From assembly GCA_016931935.1 (NCBI GenBank), contig JAFGDW010000258.1, forward strand, positions 1 through 44,746: a stretch of 44,746 bases of DNA, read 5' to 3'. The stretch comes from Candidatus Zhuqueibacterota bacterium (GTDB lineage: Bacteria; Zhuqueibacterota; Zhuqueibacteria; Thermofontimicrobiales; Thiofontviventaceae). Below the pieces are notes generated by a model, which was given only the letters and a program-made list of their open reading frames with translations, made no database searches and was not told the origin of the DNA. This document shows, in pieces, positions 26,901 through 34,443 of this stretch. A program made the translations under genes and the position numbers. The first letter of the stretch is position 1. Each line of letters begins with the position of its first letter.

Positions 26901-27144
26901 CGATCGTCCGGATTTGATCTTCAATCGGTTTGGCAATTTGCTCTTCCACTTCCTGTGGATTGGAATTGGGGTATGGCGTCCACACGCCTAAAAACGGCGG
27001 CGTGAATCCTGCCGGAAACAGTTCCACCGAGATTTGCGTGAAGGCAATATATCCGACAACCAACAACGCAACCAGACTCATAACAACCGTAATCGGCCGG
27101 TTGAGGGCTATGCGGGGAAACAGGCTTTCTTTCACTCGAACCAT
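23956..27144 (-). CDS. RND-family efflux transporter (second pump of the cluster)
   Basis: A 1,062-residue inner-membrane proton-driven pump of the AcrB/RND superfamily, of usual length. TM1 lies at about 18-38, the porter domain has LFPAGFTPPFLGVWTPYP, and TM4 carries the proton-relay motif GMVVDNSIVVLENI with Asp405 (Asn406 where AcrB has a second Asp). The second half repeats the layout and ends with VNNSIVLIDLINRLR, HRFRPILMTAFTTIGGLLPM and a cytosolic tail. The TM4 pattern resembles the ones common in HAE/HME-type pumps of the FCB group. It lies 116 bases downstream of the other RND gene on the same strand, so the two probably share the single adaptor encoded upstream. The substrate is unknown. 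Confidence 0.92.
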   Translation of the reverse strand: MVRVKESLFPRIALNRPITVVMSLVALLVVGYIAFTQISVELFPAGFTPPFLGVWTPYPNSNPQEVEEQIAKPIEDQIRTIAGVRRVRTNSSANGCWTFIEFAQGTDMDLAYDQLRDRMDRVKAEIPDDIERSYLRKFTDDDEPILWIALIEEYPHQDRYMLAEQHLQKPLERIDGVAKVEIWGAEEKSILIYINQDLVKSHKINLYEVIQQLRNDNFSISSGYVKEGQRKIFVRSLGKFSSLEEVKNIPIRGTNIRLKDIAEVTYDVPEHQWRHQIDGKEAMSLGIFKESVANTVDLCGEIQKFFENEFKNDPKLAGYRAEFLFNQGELINESIENLTHTGLWGGFFAFAVLLFFLRRFRMTSIVSLALPLSVLIALTVIYFVGWTLNMITMMGLMISIGMVVDNSIVVLENIYRKRADGASNRDAALWGTSEVSLAITMATFTTVVVFLPLILMNDEIGFRFYMLRIGLPVMVSLVASLFVALIFIPLAATRIVSKREVQEPAIIVNSNRLYQRMLGWAVLHRLETFIVLVFVTASMFMILPKIKQNAETQGNINDFRLMMELPDNYTFDDAQRIVNLVEDTVRTKSDLYGVRTIVTNYRNNFARIRVFLKPAPKREWFQVAYDNIMKKWGHLPGGVMDREDVIEDVKKRLPELPGVEVRTTWHNEGGDDASVAIVLYGDDTNTLVELSKEVERRLATIDEIVSIEPDRERGGDEIRLKVNREQAKKYGISPTIISGTVQYALRGIPLPKYHTEEKEIDVNIQLREEDRKNFSQLKNMSFFTNSGKEIPLSAVATFSVQKSLGEIHREDGKTYMEITANTTEDNMKNIYEQVDRAMTGFAMPYGYSWSKGRQFDRMRESNSNARFSLLLSGTFVFLLMGILFESFVLPLSVILAIPLSFVGAYWMLYLSGTAIDIMSQIGFVILVGVVVNNSIVLIDLINRLRNEGYSRFDAIVEAGKHRFRPILMTAFTTIGGLLPMAVGNTKMIGMPYAPMGRTIIGGLLSSTLLSLIAVPWAYTVFDDMRNYFKTQMAAYMRKRKKEAIPEIKGAQGMLGASDQIVQ

Positions 27145-27223
27145 GAGGATGTCCTAATTGATAATTGAGAATTGTTAATTTTTAATTGATAATGAATTTT
27201 CAATGAATTGTCAACGATTTTTT

Positions 27224-27254
27224 CACTGATTACTGATCACTGATAACTGATCAC
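27224..27254. repeat. ACTGATNA-type tandem microrepeat between the RND genes
   Basis: CACTGAT, TACTGATCAC, TGATAACTGATCAC are stacked in tandem, next to an AT-rich tract of ATTGATAATT-like words (27155-27200). The reverse complement shares ATCAGTGATCAGT with 10811-10825. Confidence 0.4.
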
Positions 27255-27260
27255 TTTTTT

Positions 27261-30200
27261 CTACTTGCGTCGATCCACCAAACTGTACACTGTCGGAATA
27301 ACGACAAGTGTCAGGATGGTCGATGTGATTAAACCGACAATAACTGTAATCGCCATTGGCTTGCGGATTTCTGCTCCGTCGCCCAATCCGATTGCCATGG
27401 GGAGCAAGCCCAGTACAGTCGTCAGTGTGGTCATCAAAATTGGACGTAAACGAATTTTACCGGCTTCTACAATTGCCTGCATTTTTTCCATACCACGATC
27501 GCGCAGATGGTTGATATAATCCACCAGCACAATTGCATTGTTTACCACAATGCCGGCGAGCATGATCATCCCCAGAAATACCACAATGCTCATCGGAATA
27601 TGCAGCGCCCATAAAAACAGAAACACACCGATCAGCGCCAACGGGATCGTAAAAATAATAACAAACGGATGGATCAGCGATTCAAACTGCGATGCCATCA
27701 CGATATACACCAAAAAAATCGCCAGCGCCAGCGCCAGTTTCAAACTGCCAAGTGAGGTTTCCATCTCTTTGTTTTGTCCTGCCAATGTATAAGTAAAATC
27801 GGCGGGCATATCTGTTGTTCGTAACAGTTGATAAATATCTTCACTGACACTTCGTAAATCACGGCCGCTGATGTTCGCGGAAATTACGGCAGTGCGTTGC
27901 TGATCCACACGACGAATTTCGCTCGGGCCTTCATTCACCCGAATATCCGCCACTGCTTCCAACGGTAATGGTCGCTCTCCGTTGGGATTTATTATCAGCC
28001 GCCGCAAATTATCGATTGATTCTTTGTCACTATCATTAAGCCGTACCAGCACATCAATTTTACGGTCGCGCTCTTTAAATTCTGTGGCCACATCGCCGCG
28101 CACCTTATTACGCACAATCGAGGCGACTTCCATTATATTCAGACCGTATCGCGCCAGTAACTGCCGATTATAAATTATCTGGACTTCGGGATTGCCGCTC
28201 TGAATATTGGATTTCACATCGAACATGCCCGGAATTTCCAGCATTTTCTCTTCTACTTCGCGAGTTACATTTTTCAGATTTTCCAGACTGTAGCCGTGAA
28301 TTTCCACTTCCACCGGCGTTTTAAAGCTGAATAGCACCGGCCGGGAAATCTTCGATTGAATACCGGGGTATTCGGTCATTTCCGAGCGAATGGCTTTTAT
28401 CACATTTTCTTCCTGCACAATCACACTGCTGGCGCGTTTTAATGTCACTGTCATTTTCGCCGTGTGTTCACCCTCTTCGCTTTCAGTGCTGCTGGTTTTG
28501 TCCGTCCCAATCACCGCGGCAACTTTATCAACACCGGGTTGGTTAATCAGGAATTGTTCAAAATCGCTAATTCGGGACTCTGTGCGTTCCACAGGAGTTC
28601 CAACCGGCAATGTCACATCGACGTTAAATTCGCCCTGATGCACTTCTGGTATCAATTCGCTGCCGATGCGTGGCAGAATATTAAACAGTGTTAGCAGGAA
28701 AACAATTGTCGTTGTGCCGATCACGGCCATTCGTTTATCAAGCGCTTGTTGCAGCACACGAGGATAATACGATTCAAGTTTATTGTATAATGCATTAAAC
28801 ATCCAAATCATTAAATTTAGCGGCGCAGCAAAAAGAAGTTTGGCAATAATGGCGACTGCTTTTATAACAATACCGAGTAAAGTAAAAATCGTGTGAATAA
28901 CTCTGAAAAACAATTCCAATACACTATGGAAAACAAGCTTGATCATCTGCACAACAAAATAAAGTAACAGCAATGCTCCAAGTCCAATTTTAACCAGCAG
29001 GGACTTTTCATAAAATTTCTGCATATAAGAACGCATTGCTCGCGCTAAATTGGGGACAGCCTGATAAACCAAAAACGATGCCCAAATATTTTTTGCAAAA
29101 CGAATTGCGCCCCAGTCCGGATTTTCGGCAAATTCAATTACTTTATCTGTGAAATTAAATTTATATACATGTAACCAACGTGCGATGCTCAACAATAGCA
29201 TGAATGGCAGACAAATAATGAGCAAGATTAATTTTATTAATGCCAGAATAAACGCCACTATACCAACAATAGCTTTAAATAGTGCAATGCCGATTGTCTG
29301 AATCAATAGCATCATTCCTGTAACTATTTTCTCTCCAAACGTCGCTGAATGACCTTTTTCCAGCAATGCGGTGATTTTTGGTTCAGTGCTGAATTGGAAA
29401 ATATGCTTTTGAAGTAACTGACTGGATTGCATCCCGTCCACAAATTTTGACGATTCCCGTGATGACAGCATCGGAATCAGAAACAGTGCTACTGCCAGCG
29501 ATGCCAGCAGCGAGAACACAACTGTGAGAGCCATATTTCCGAATATCTGTCCGGCAACACCTTCTACAAATACAATCGGGAAAAACACTGCCACAGTCGT
29601 AAGTGTGGACGCGAACACTGCCCCCCCCACTTCACTAACGCCGCGAATCGTCGCCTGCACAAGCGACTCCCCCTCTTCACGACAGCGAGCAATACTTTCC
29701 AATACGACAATGGAATTGTCCACAAGCATACCAATCCCAAGCGCCAAACCACCGAGCGACATGATGTTGAGTGAAACATCGAACATCTTCATCGGGGCAA
29801 ACGTAGCAATAATGGAAATCGGAATGGAAACGCCAACGATTAGAGTGGCTGTCATGTTTCGCAGAAAAATAAATAACACGATAATGGCCAGAATACCGCC
29901 AACGACTGCTGTACTTTTTACTTCATTCACAGCATTTTCAATGAAAACGGATTGATCGGACAACAATTCGATGTGCACACCCTCGGGCAAATTATTGGCG
30001 AGATAACTGGTCATCATTCTCGTTTTTAGGTCGTCTCCTGGTCCCGGCTTATTTCTTTTCCCCTGCTTCTTTTCCTGTGTTTTGGCAGCAGTGTTTTTGG
30101 TTGAATCATTAGCCGCAGCTTCCTGACGTGCTTTTTCTGCTTCCAGGTTCCGGACAAATGTCTGCTGTTCAGGCGCGCCCAGCACCAGATTTCTCACCCT

Positions 30201-31124
30201 TCTGGCAACGTCGACAATATTGGCGTCTGCTTCCTTAAAGATTTCGATTTCAACACTTTCATGGCCATCGATATGGGTAATAATTTCCCGCTCTTTATTT
30301 GTTCGGCTGACCTGGCCGACATCCTTGATTTTTATTTCCCGGCCATTCCAGTTGCCAATCACCACTTCGGCAATTTCATCAACAGATTTGAATTCATTCA
30401 GCGTGCGAACGAGATATTCCGTTTGCCCTTCCTTTAAATTTCCTCCCGCCAGGTTGACATTTTCCTGCGCCAGGCGGTTACGAATTTGTTGAATATTAAT
30501 GCCGATCAGCGTTAGTTTCTGCTCATCCAGTTCCACTCGAATTTCTTCTTCAAATCCACCTTTCACTTTCACAGCAGCCACACCATCAATGGTTTCCAAA
30601 ATCCGCTTCAATTCTTCATCAGCCATGTAACGCATATAGAACAACGATGCATCCCCGTACAATCCCAGTCGGATAATCGGATCGAGCGTCGGGTCATAAC
30701 GAAGCAGGATTGGTCGTTCCACATCTTCGGCAAAGTATACCTGATCCAACTTTTCACGCACATCGGACGTGGCCTCGTTCATATCGGTGTCCCAGGTGAA
30801 TTCGAGTTTCACATCGGACTGGCCGGCTTTGGAAATGGAGCTGATACTCACCAGATTATCAACGATGCCCAATGCCTGTTCAATCGGGCGCGAAATTGTC
30901 GTTTCCACTTCTTCCGGTGCAGTGCCCGGATATTCGGTACGCACAGTTAATGATGGATAGCTTATATCCGGCATTAAGTTTAGTGGAAGCTGTTTGTACG
31001 AAATAAATCCAAACACCACAACACCAATGACAACCATCAGGATAGCCACCGGTCGTGTTGTTGTAAATGCAAAAAAGCTTCCGCGTTGTTTATTCTGTAT
31101 AGGTGAATGTTGATTTGATTCCAT
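27261..31124 (-). CDS. RND-family efflux transporter with an extra membrane insertion
   Basis: A 1,287-residue AcrB/RND-type pump, about 230 residues longer than usual. TM1 is at about 25-45, and a charged low-complexity insert lies at about 328-368 (KARQEAAANDSTKNTAAK). TM2-TM6 follow, with the TM4 proton-relay motif GMLVDNSIVVLESI (Asp469). After TM6 (about 533-552) a segment of about 220 residues (560-785) holds four or more hydrophobic stretches before the second half resumes at MAVIGTTTIVFLLTLFNI. The C-terminal half is standard (VVNNAIVLVDYINHLRDRG, LRPILMTTLTTVLGLLPMA). The insert is in frame and low in charged residues, so it looks like extra transmembrane helices. The gene lies between the adaptor and the second pump. 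Confidence 0.9.
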   Translation of the reverse strand: MESNQHSPIQNKQRGSFFAFTTTRPVAILMVVIGVVVFGFISYKQLPLNLMPDISYPSLTVRTEYPGTAPEEVETTISRPIEQALGIVDNLVSISSISKAGQSDVKLEFTWDTDMNEATSDVREKLDQVYFAEDVERPILLRYDPTLDPIIRLGLYGDASLFYMRYMADEELKRILETIDGVAAVKVKGGFEEEIRVELDEQKLTLIGINIQQIRNRLAQENVNLAGGNLKEGQTEYLVRTLNEFKSVDEIAEVVIGNWNGREIKIKDVGQVSRTNKEREIITHIDGHESVEIEIFKEADANIVDVARRVRNLVLGAPEQQTFVRNLEAEKARQEAAANDSTKNTAAKTQEKKQGKRNKPGPGDDLKTRMMTSYLANNLPEGVHIELLSDQSVFIENAVNEVKSTAVVGGILAIIVLFIFLRNMTATLIVGVSIPISIIATFAPMKMFDVSLNIMSLGGLALGIGMLVDNSIVVLESIARCREEGESLVQATIRGVSEVGGAVFASTLTTVAVFFPIVFVEGVAGQIFGNMALTVVFSLLASLAVALFLIPMLSSRESSKFVDGMQSSQLLQKHIFQFSTEPKITALLEKGHSATFGEKIVTGMMLLIQTIGIALFKAIVGIVAFILALIKLILLIICLPFMLLLSIARWLHVYKFNFTDKVIEFAENPDWGAIRFAKNIWASFLVYQAVPNLARAMRSYMQKFYEKSLLVKIGLGALLLLYFVVQMIKLVFHSVLELFFRVIHTIFTLLGIVIKAVAIIAKLLFAAPLNLMIWMFNALYNKLESYYPRVLQQALDKRMAVIGTTTIVFLLTLFNILPRIGSELIPEVHQGEFNVDVTLPVGTPVERTESRISDFEQFLINQPGVDKVAAVIGTDKTSSTESEEGEHTAKMTVTLKRASSVIVQEENVIKAIRSEMTEYPGIQSKISRPVLFSFKTPVEVEIHGYSLENLKNVTREVEEKMLEIPGMFDVKSNIQSGNPEVQIIYNRQLLARYGLNIMEVASIVRNKVRGDVATEFKERDRKIDVLVRLNDSDKESIDNLRRLIINPNGERPLPLEAVADIRVNEGPSEIRRVDQQRTAVISANISGRDLRSVSEDIYQLLRTTDMPADFTYTLAGQNKEMETSLGSLKLALALAIFLVYIVMASQFESLIHPFVIIFTIPLALIGVFLFLWALHIPMSIVVFLGMIMLAGIVVNNAIVLVDYINHLRDRGMEKMQAIVEAGKIRLRPILMTTLTTVLGLLPMAIGLGDGAEIRKPMAITVIVGLITSTILTLVVIPTVYSLVDRRK

Positions 31125-31481
31125 GGTATTCTCGATTGGTTAAAAATATAATTGGGGGAGAACTGCTCATATAATTCAAGAGACAAATATTCGAATATAT
31201 CACAACATTATTTAAGGCAGGGCAAATCAAAAATATTCATTTATCGTTTAACTCGTTTGATTCATATTTATCCATTGGATCGCTTTAAAACATATGTCAC
31301 GAAGAAATCGCTGGAGGTAGTCTTTTCATTGGTATTTATTAATAGAATTCAACTTACACTGTAATTAGCGTCAATTTTAACTCTATCCAAATTGATTTCT
31401 TAAAAATCGCCAAGCCACCCGTTGCCCGTCAGTCTGTTATAATTGATTTACCTCAAAGAGCCTTGCATTTTATTCAATAAT
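31125..31481. other. Intergenic region between adaptor and first RND gene
   Basis: 357 AT-rich bases with no convincing gene. The small plus-strand open frame at 31152-31364 has no ribosome-binding site, no family resemblance and lies within an otherwise minus-strand cluster. The length leaves room for a second promoter for the pumps, but none stands out. Confidence 0.45.
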
Positions 31482-32609
31482 TTACGATTGTTCCCGCTGA
31501 TGCACCACTTTCACTTTCGTTCGATCCTTTAATCCCGATTGGCCCACCACAATTACTTGTTCGCCCGCAGCGATATCATCCAACGACTCGACTTTTTCAT
31601 GATCCTGAAATCCGACATTGAGTGATATTTTATGTGCGATGCTGTCCCGTACCACAAACACGTTCATACGCTCATTTTCATACACAATTGCGGTTTTGGG
31701 TATCAGGACCGCGTTTTCGTGAGTGTTGGTGATTACATGCACATTAACAAACATACCCGATTTCAATTTGTTGCCCACATTTTCCACGCCAACAGTCACT
31801 TTAAACGTACCACTTTGCGGATCAACTGCCGGACTGACACGCTTAATTCGCCCGGGGAATCGTTGGCTATTCAAGCTGGAAGACATTATGTACGCACTCT
31901 GATTCTTTTCAATTGTACCGATTTCCCGCTCGGGCACGTAAATCACTGCAATCATTTCATCCGTGTTGATAACAGTAAATAACTTATCACTTGGCTGAAT
32001 CCGATCACCGGGACGGCACAATCGCTCGGTCACATATCCGGAAATCGGTGATTTGATTTTAGTATAACCAAGATTGAGTTTCGCTTCATCCCGTTCGATT
32101 CTGGCAGCATCAGCCGCAAATTTTGCCTGTTCATATTCTTCCTGGCTTAGCAGATTTTTGTCATACATCGCTTTCACACGTTCGAACGCATTTTGTTTCT
32201 GTTGATAGTTAACCTGAGCTTTTTCTTCAGCCAGTTCATATTCTTCCGCTTCCAACGTCAATAACACCTGGCCTTTTTGAACATGCTCACCTTCCTCACA
32301 TTTAATATCATCGACGAGACCCTGAATTCGTGCGTACACATCAGCCATTTCTTCAGTCTCCAAATTCGAGCTTTGCAGCAAGAACGATGAAATTGTGCCT
32401 TCGTCTACAACCATCGTTTCCACAGGGATCAACTCGACATCATCTTTCTTAGCCGTCGCAGTTGAATCCTTTTGAGAGCTCGAATCAGCCGTTGCGGCAT
32501 CAGATTTTTCAGGCTTTTTGTTATTGGCATTGCCGTTTGAACACTGCATTTGAATCGCACTGAATATTAATAATGCAATGATGCATAAAATTCTTCCATA
32601 ACGATACAT
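31482..32609 (-). CDS. RND efflux periplasmic adaptor (membrane fusion protein)
   Basis: A 375-residue adaptor from the preferred start ATG at 32609, which has AGGAG 6 bases upstream. A start at 32657 would add 16 residues ahead of the signal peptide. The hydrophobic leader ends at Cys-Ser-Asn, suggesting a lipoprotein, though the residues before Cys (QMQ) are not a canonical lipobox. A Ser/Lys/Asp-rich linker follows. Then come the half-lipoyl EEGEHVQKGQVLLTLEAEEY, an alpha-hairpin (QVNYQQKQNAFERVKAMYDK to AARIERDEAKLNLGYTKIKS), the second half-lipoyl SPISGYVTERLCRPGDRI and beta-barrel segments. The role is to link the RND pumps to an outer-membrane channel. No TolC-like gene is in the window. 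Confidence 0.92.
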   Translation of the reverse strand: MYRYGRILCIIALLIFSAIQMQCSNGNANNKKPEKSDAATADSSSQKDSTATAKKDDVELIPVETMVVDEGTISSFLLQSSNLETEEMADVYARIQGLVDDIKCEEGEHVQKGQVLLTLEAEEYELAEEKAQVNYQQKQNAFERVKAMYDKNLLSQEEYEQAKFAADAARIERDEAKLNLGYTKIKSPISGYVTERLCRPGDRIQPSDKLFTVINTDEMIAVIYVPEREIGTIEKNQSAYIMSSSLNSQRFPGRIKRVSPAVDPQSGTFKVTVGVENVGNKLKSGMFVNVHVITNTHENAVLIPKTAIVYENERMNVFVVRDSIAHKISLNVGFQDHEKVESLDDIAAGEQVIVVGQSGLKDRTKVKVVHQREQS

Positions 32610-32812
32610 GGGACACTCCTGTTTACAGTAAATAGTAGTTTTGCAAATTACAATCATGTACGCCCGCCAATATTAATGGTTTCATATATATCGGCCAAAA
32701 ACGGAAATATAAAAAATTTTACATATTTTTATAGTCAAATAAGTTTTCTTCCTTTTGTTCCGATAAAAACCTTATGTAATTCATGCTTTTCTAATTAATA
32801 ATTGGAGGATAA

Positions 32813-34300
32813 ATGAAACGCTTATTGGTACTTAGCGTGTGCTTATTGCTGACCGTTCCGTTATTCGGACAGGAGGAAGATACGGGCACAAGTCTGACGA
32901 AATTTGTAGGGGGCACTTATCAAGTTGAATTTTCAATGATGAACAATCTATTCCTTGGAGTGGGATCACGCGTGGGAAGTATGGGAGGAGATTATGGTGG
33001 TATTTATTCGCGTAGTGAATCTATTCTCTGGAATCCGGCCAATATTGGCTGGGTCGAGCAATCACAATGGACACTGGACATCAGTCCGGCAATCATGATC
33101 GATCCGGGTTCATTTGTCGATTTGGATAACGAAATTCACACAGCCGTCGACGATGGCATTGCTGACATGAAAGCGCCTGGCTTTACGATGCAGGGTGATG
33201 ACTACCCGGCAATGAATATGAATATTGGCACCAAATGTAGTTTCGGTACCGGTAGTTTCGTTTTAAGGGGGCCCTATTTTAACTTCGGTGCTGCTCTCAT
33301 CCGACCGTTTGATATGTCAATGAGCTTGCTTGGTACCGGCACGAAAGCCAAAATTGAAAGCGGTGATGGCGAAGATCCGGCATTAGCAGTCACCATGTAC
33401 ACGACAATCGATTTGAGTGTTGCCAGTAACATTCACGTTCAGGGATGGACAATGGGCGCGGCACGAAAAATCACGCCACGTTGGACAGCCGGTTTCTCCA
33501 TGGAACGTCTATCAGGTATGGCCGACTTAAATGGAAAATTTCAGATTAATGGCATCATGGTCACAGCCGGAAACGAACGTGCCTTTAACAATCCTGATGA
33601 TCCCTGGGAAAATAGTCTCAGCTCATCAATGTACGGTCAGTACGAGGGTCATTCAACGACGTTCAAATTTGGAAGTACCTTCAAATTGAATCCCAATTGG
33701 GGAATCGGCACTGTGCTAGCAATGGCTAAGCCATTAAAAATGGCTGGAGATATGACTATTAAACAACGTACCCTGGCGGCGCTTAACCTTGGGGCCGAAG
33801 GCGACGAAGAAATTCTTGATGTCACAAGCAATCAATTTGATCTGGCCGAACCAACGCGTACGGTCATCGTTGACAATCCAACGAGTAAAACATTAACCTT
33901 GAATATGCCCAGTTACTTTGGGTTAGGCATTACCGGTAAAATGGGATTCTTTGGATTATCACTCAATTACAATCAATATTTTGGTGAATTCTCCTATGAA
34001 TATAATTTTGTACGAAATCAGGGGCTGGGAAATGAAGAACAAGTCAATTATGCACAGGGAATTCGCCTGAGCAACAGCATCCGGTTCGGATTAGATTTTA
34101 AAATTTTCAGACTTGGCGCCGGCGCAATGATGGGAACAATGTTTAATGACAACGATCCGGAATCTGAAGATAAATCTATGATTGTTCCGTCATTTACTCT
34201 CGGCACCGGTTTTCATATAACACGTCAACTGGGAGTCGACCTTCTATTGCTGGGCGTGCCCACTGGTGTTGGAAAAATCACATTGACTTACGCGATGTAA
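32813..34300 (+). CDS. OMPP1/FadL-like outer-membrane protein
   Basis: A 495-residue exported protein with a clear signal peptide ending LFGQ (about residue 20). The mature part begins with VGSRVGSMGGDYGGIYSRSESILWNPANIGW, the G-x-A/S...NPAgl pattern of the FadL/OMPP1 and PorV group, and continues as alternating beta-strands typical of a barrel (FKFGSTFKLNPNWGIGTVLA, FGLGITGKMGFFGLSLNYNQ, IRFGLDFKIFRLGAGAMMG). It ends TLTYAM, without a terminal aromatic. A GGAGG site lies before the ATG. It heads a surface-protein cluster with the giant secreted protein and the PorV-like gene. It could be a transport channel or a secretion accessory; the evidence does not choose. Confidence 0.75.
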   Translation: MKRLLVLSVCLLLTVPLFGQEEDTGTSLTKFVGGTYQVEFSMMNNLFLGVGSRVGSMGGDYGGIYSRSESILWNPANIGWVEQSQWTLDISPAIMIDPGSFVDLDNEIHTAVDDGIADMKAPGFTMQGDDYPAMNMNIGTKCSFGTGSFVLRGPYFNFGAALIRPFDMSMSLLGTGTKAKIESGDGEDPALAVTMYTTIDLSVASNIHVQGWTMGAARKITPRWTAGFSMERLSGMADLNGKFQINGIMVTAGNERAFNNPDDPWENSLSSSMYGQYEGHSTTFKFGSTFKLNPNWGIGTVLAMAKPLKMAGDMTIKQRTLAALNLGAEGDEEILDVTSNQFDLAEPTRTVIVDNPTSKTLTLNMPSYFGLGITGKMGFFGLSLNYNQYFGEFSYEYNFVRNQGLGNEEQVNYAQGIRLSNSIRFGLDFKIFRLGAGAMMGTMFNDNDPESEDKSMIVPSFTLGTGFHITRQLGVDLLLLGVPTGVGKITLTYAM

Positions 34301-34443
34301 CTCGTCTTCTGATACTACGGACGAGTAATTGAAATGATAGCAGTGAAATGAAATGGAATGCATATCTGGCGACAGGTATGGTTTTGAATGTGATACATTC
34401 TAAAATTTTTATTTAATGAAAGCATAGACGTTAAGGAGGTCCT

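Noticed and set aside
31152-31364. 70-residue plus-strand open frame between adaptor and RND gene
   Set aside because: No ribosome-binding site, no recognisable domain, and wrong strand for the cluster.
34300-34326. Terminator after the OMPP1-like gene (ACTCGTC/GACGAGT)
   Set aside because: 7-bp stem with a 13-base loop and no T-run; noted but not supported as a terminator.
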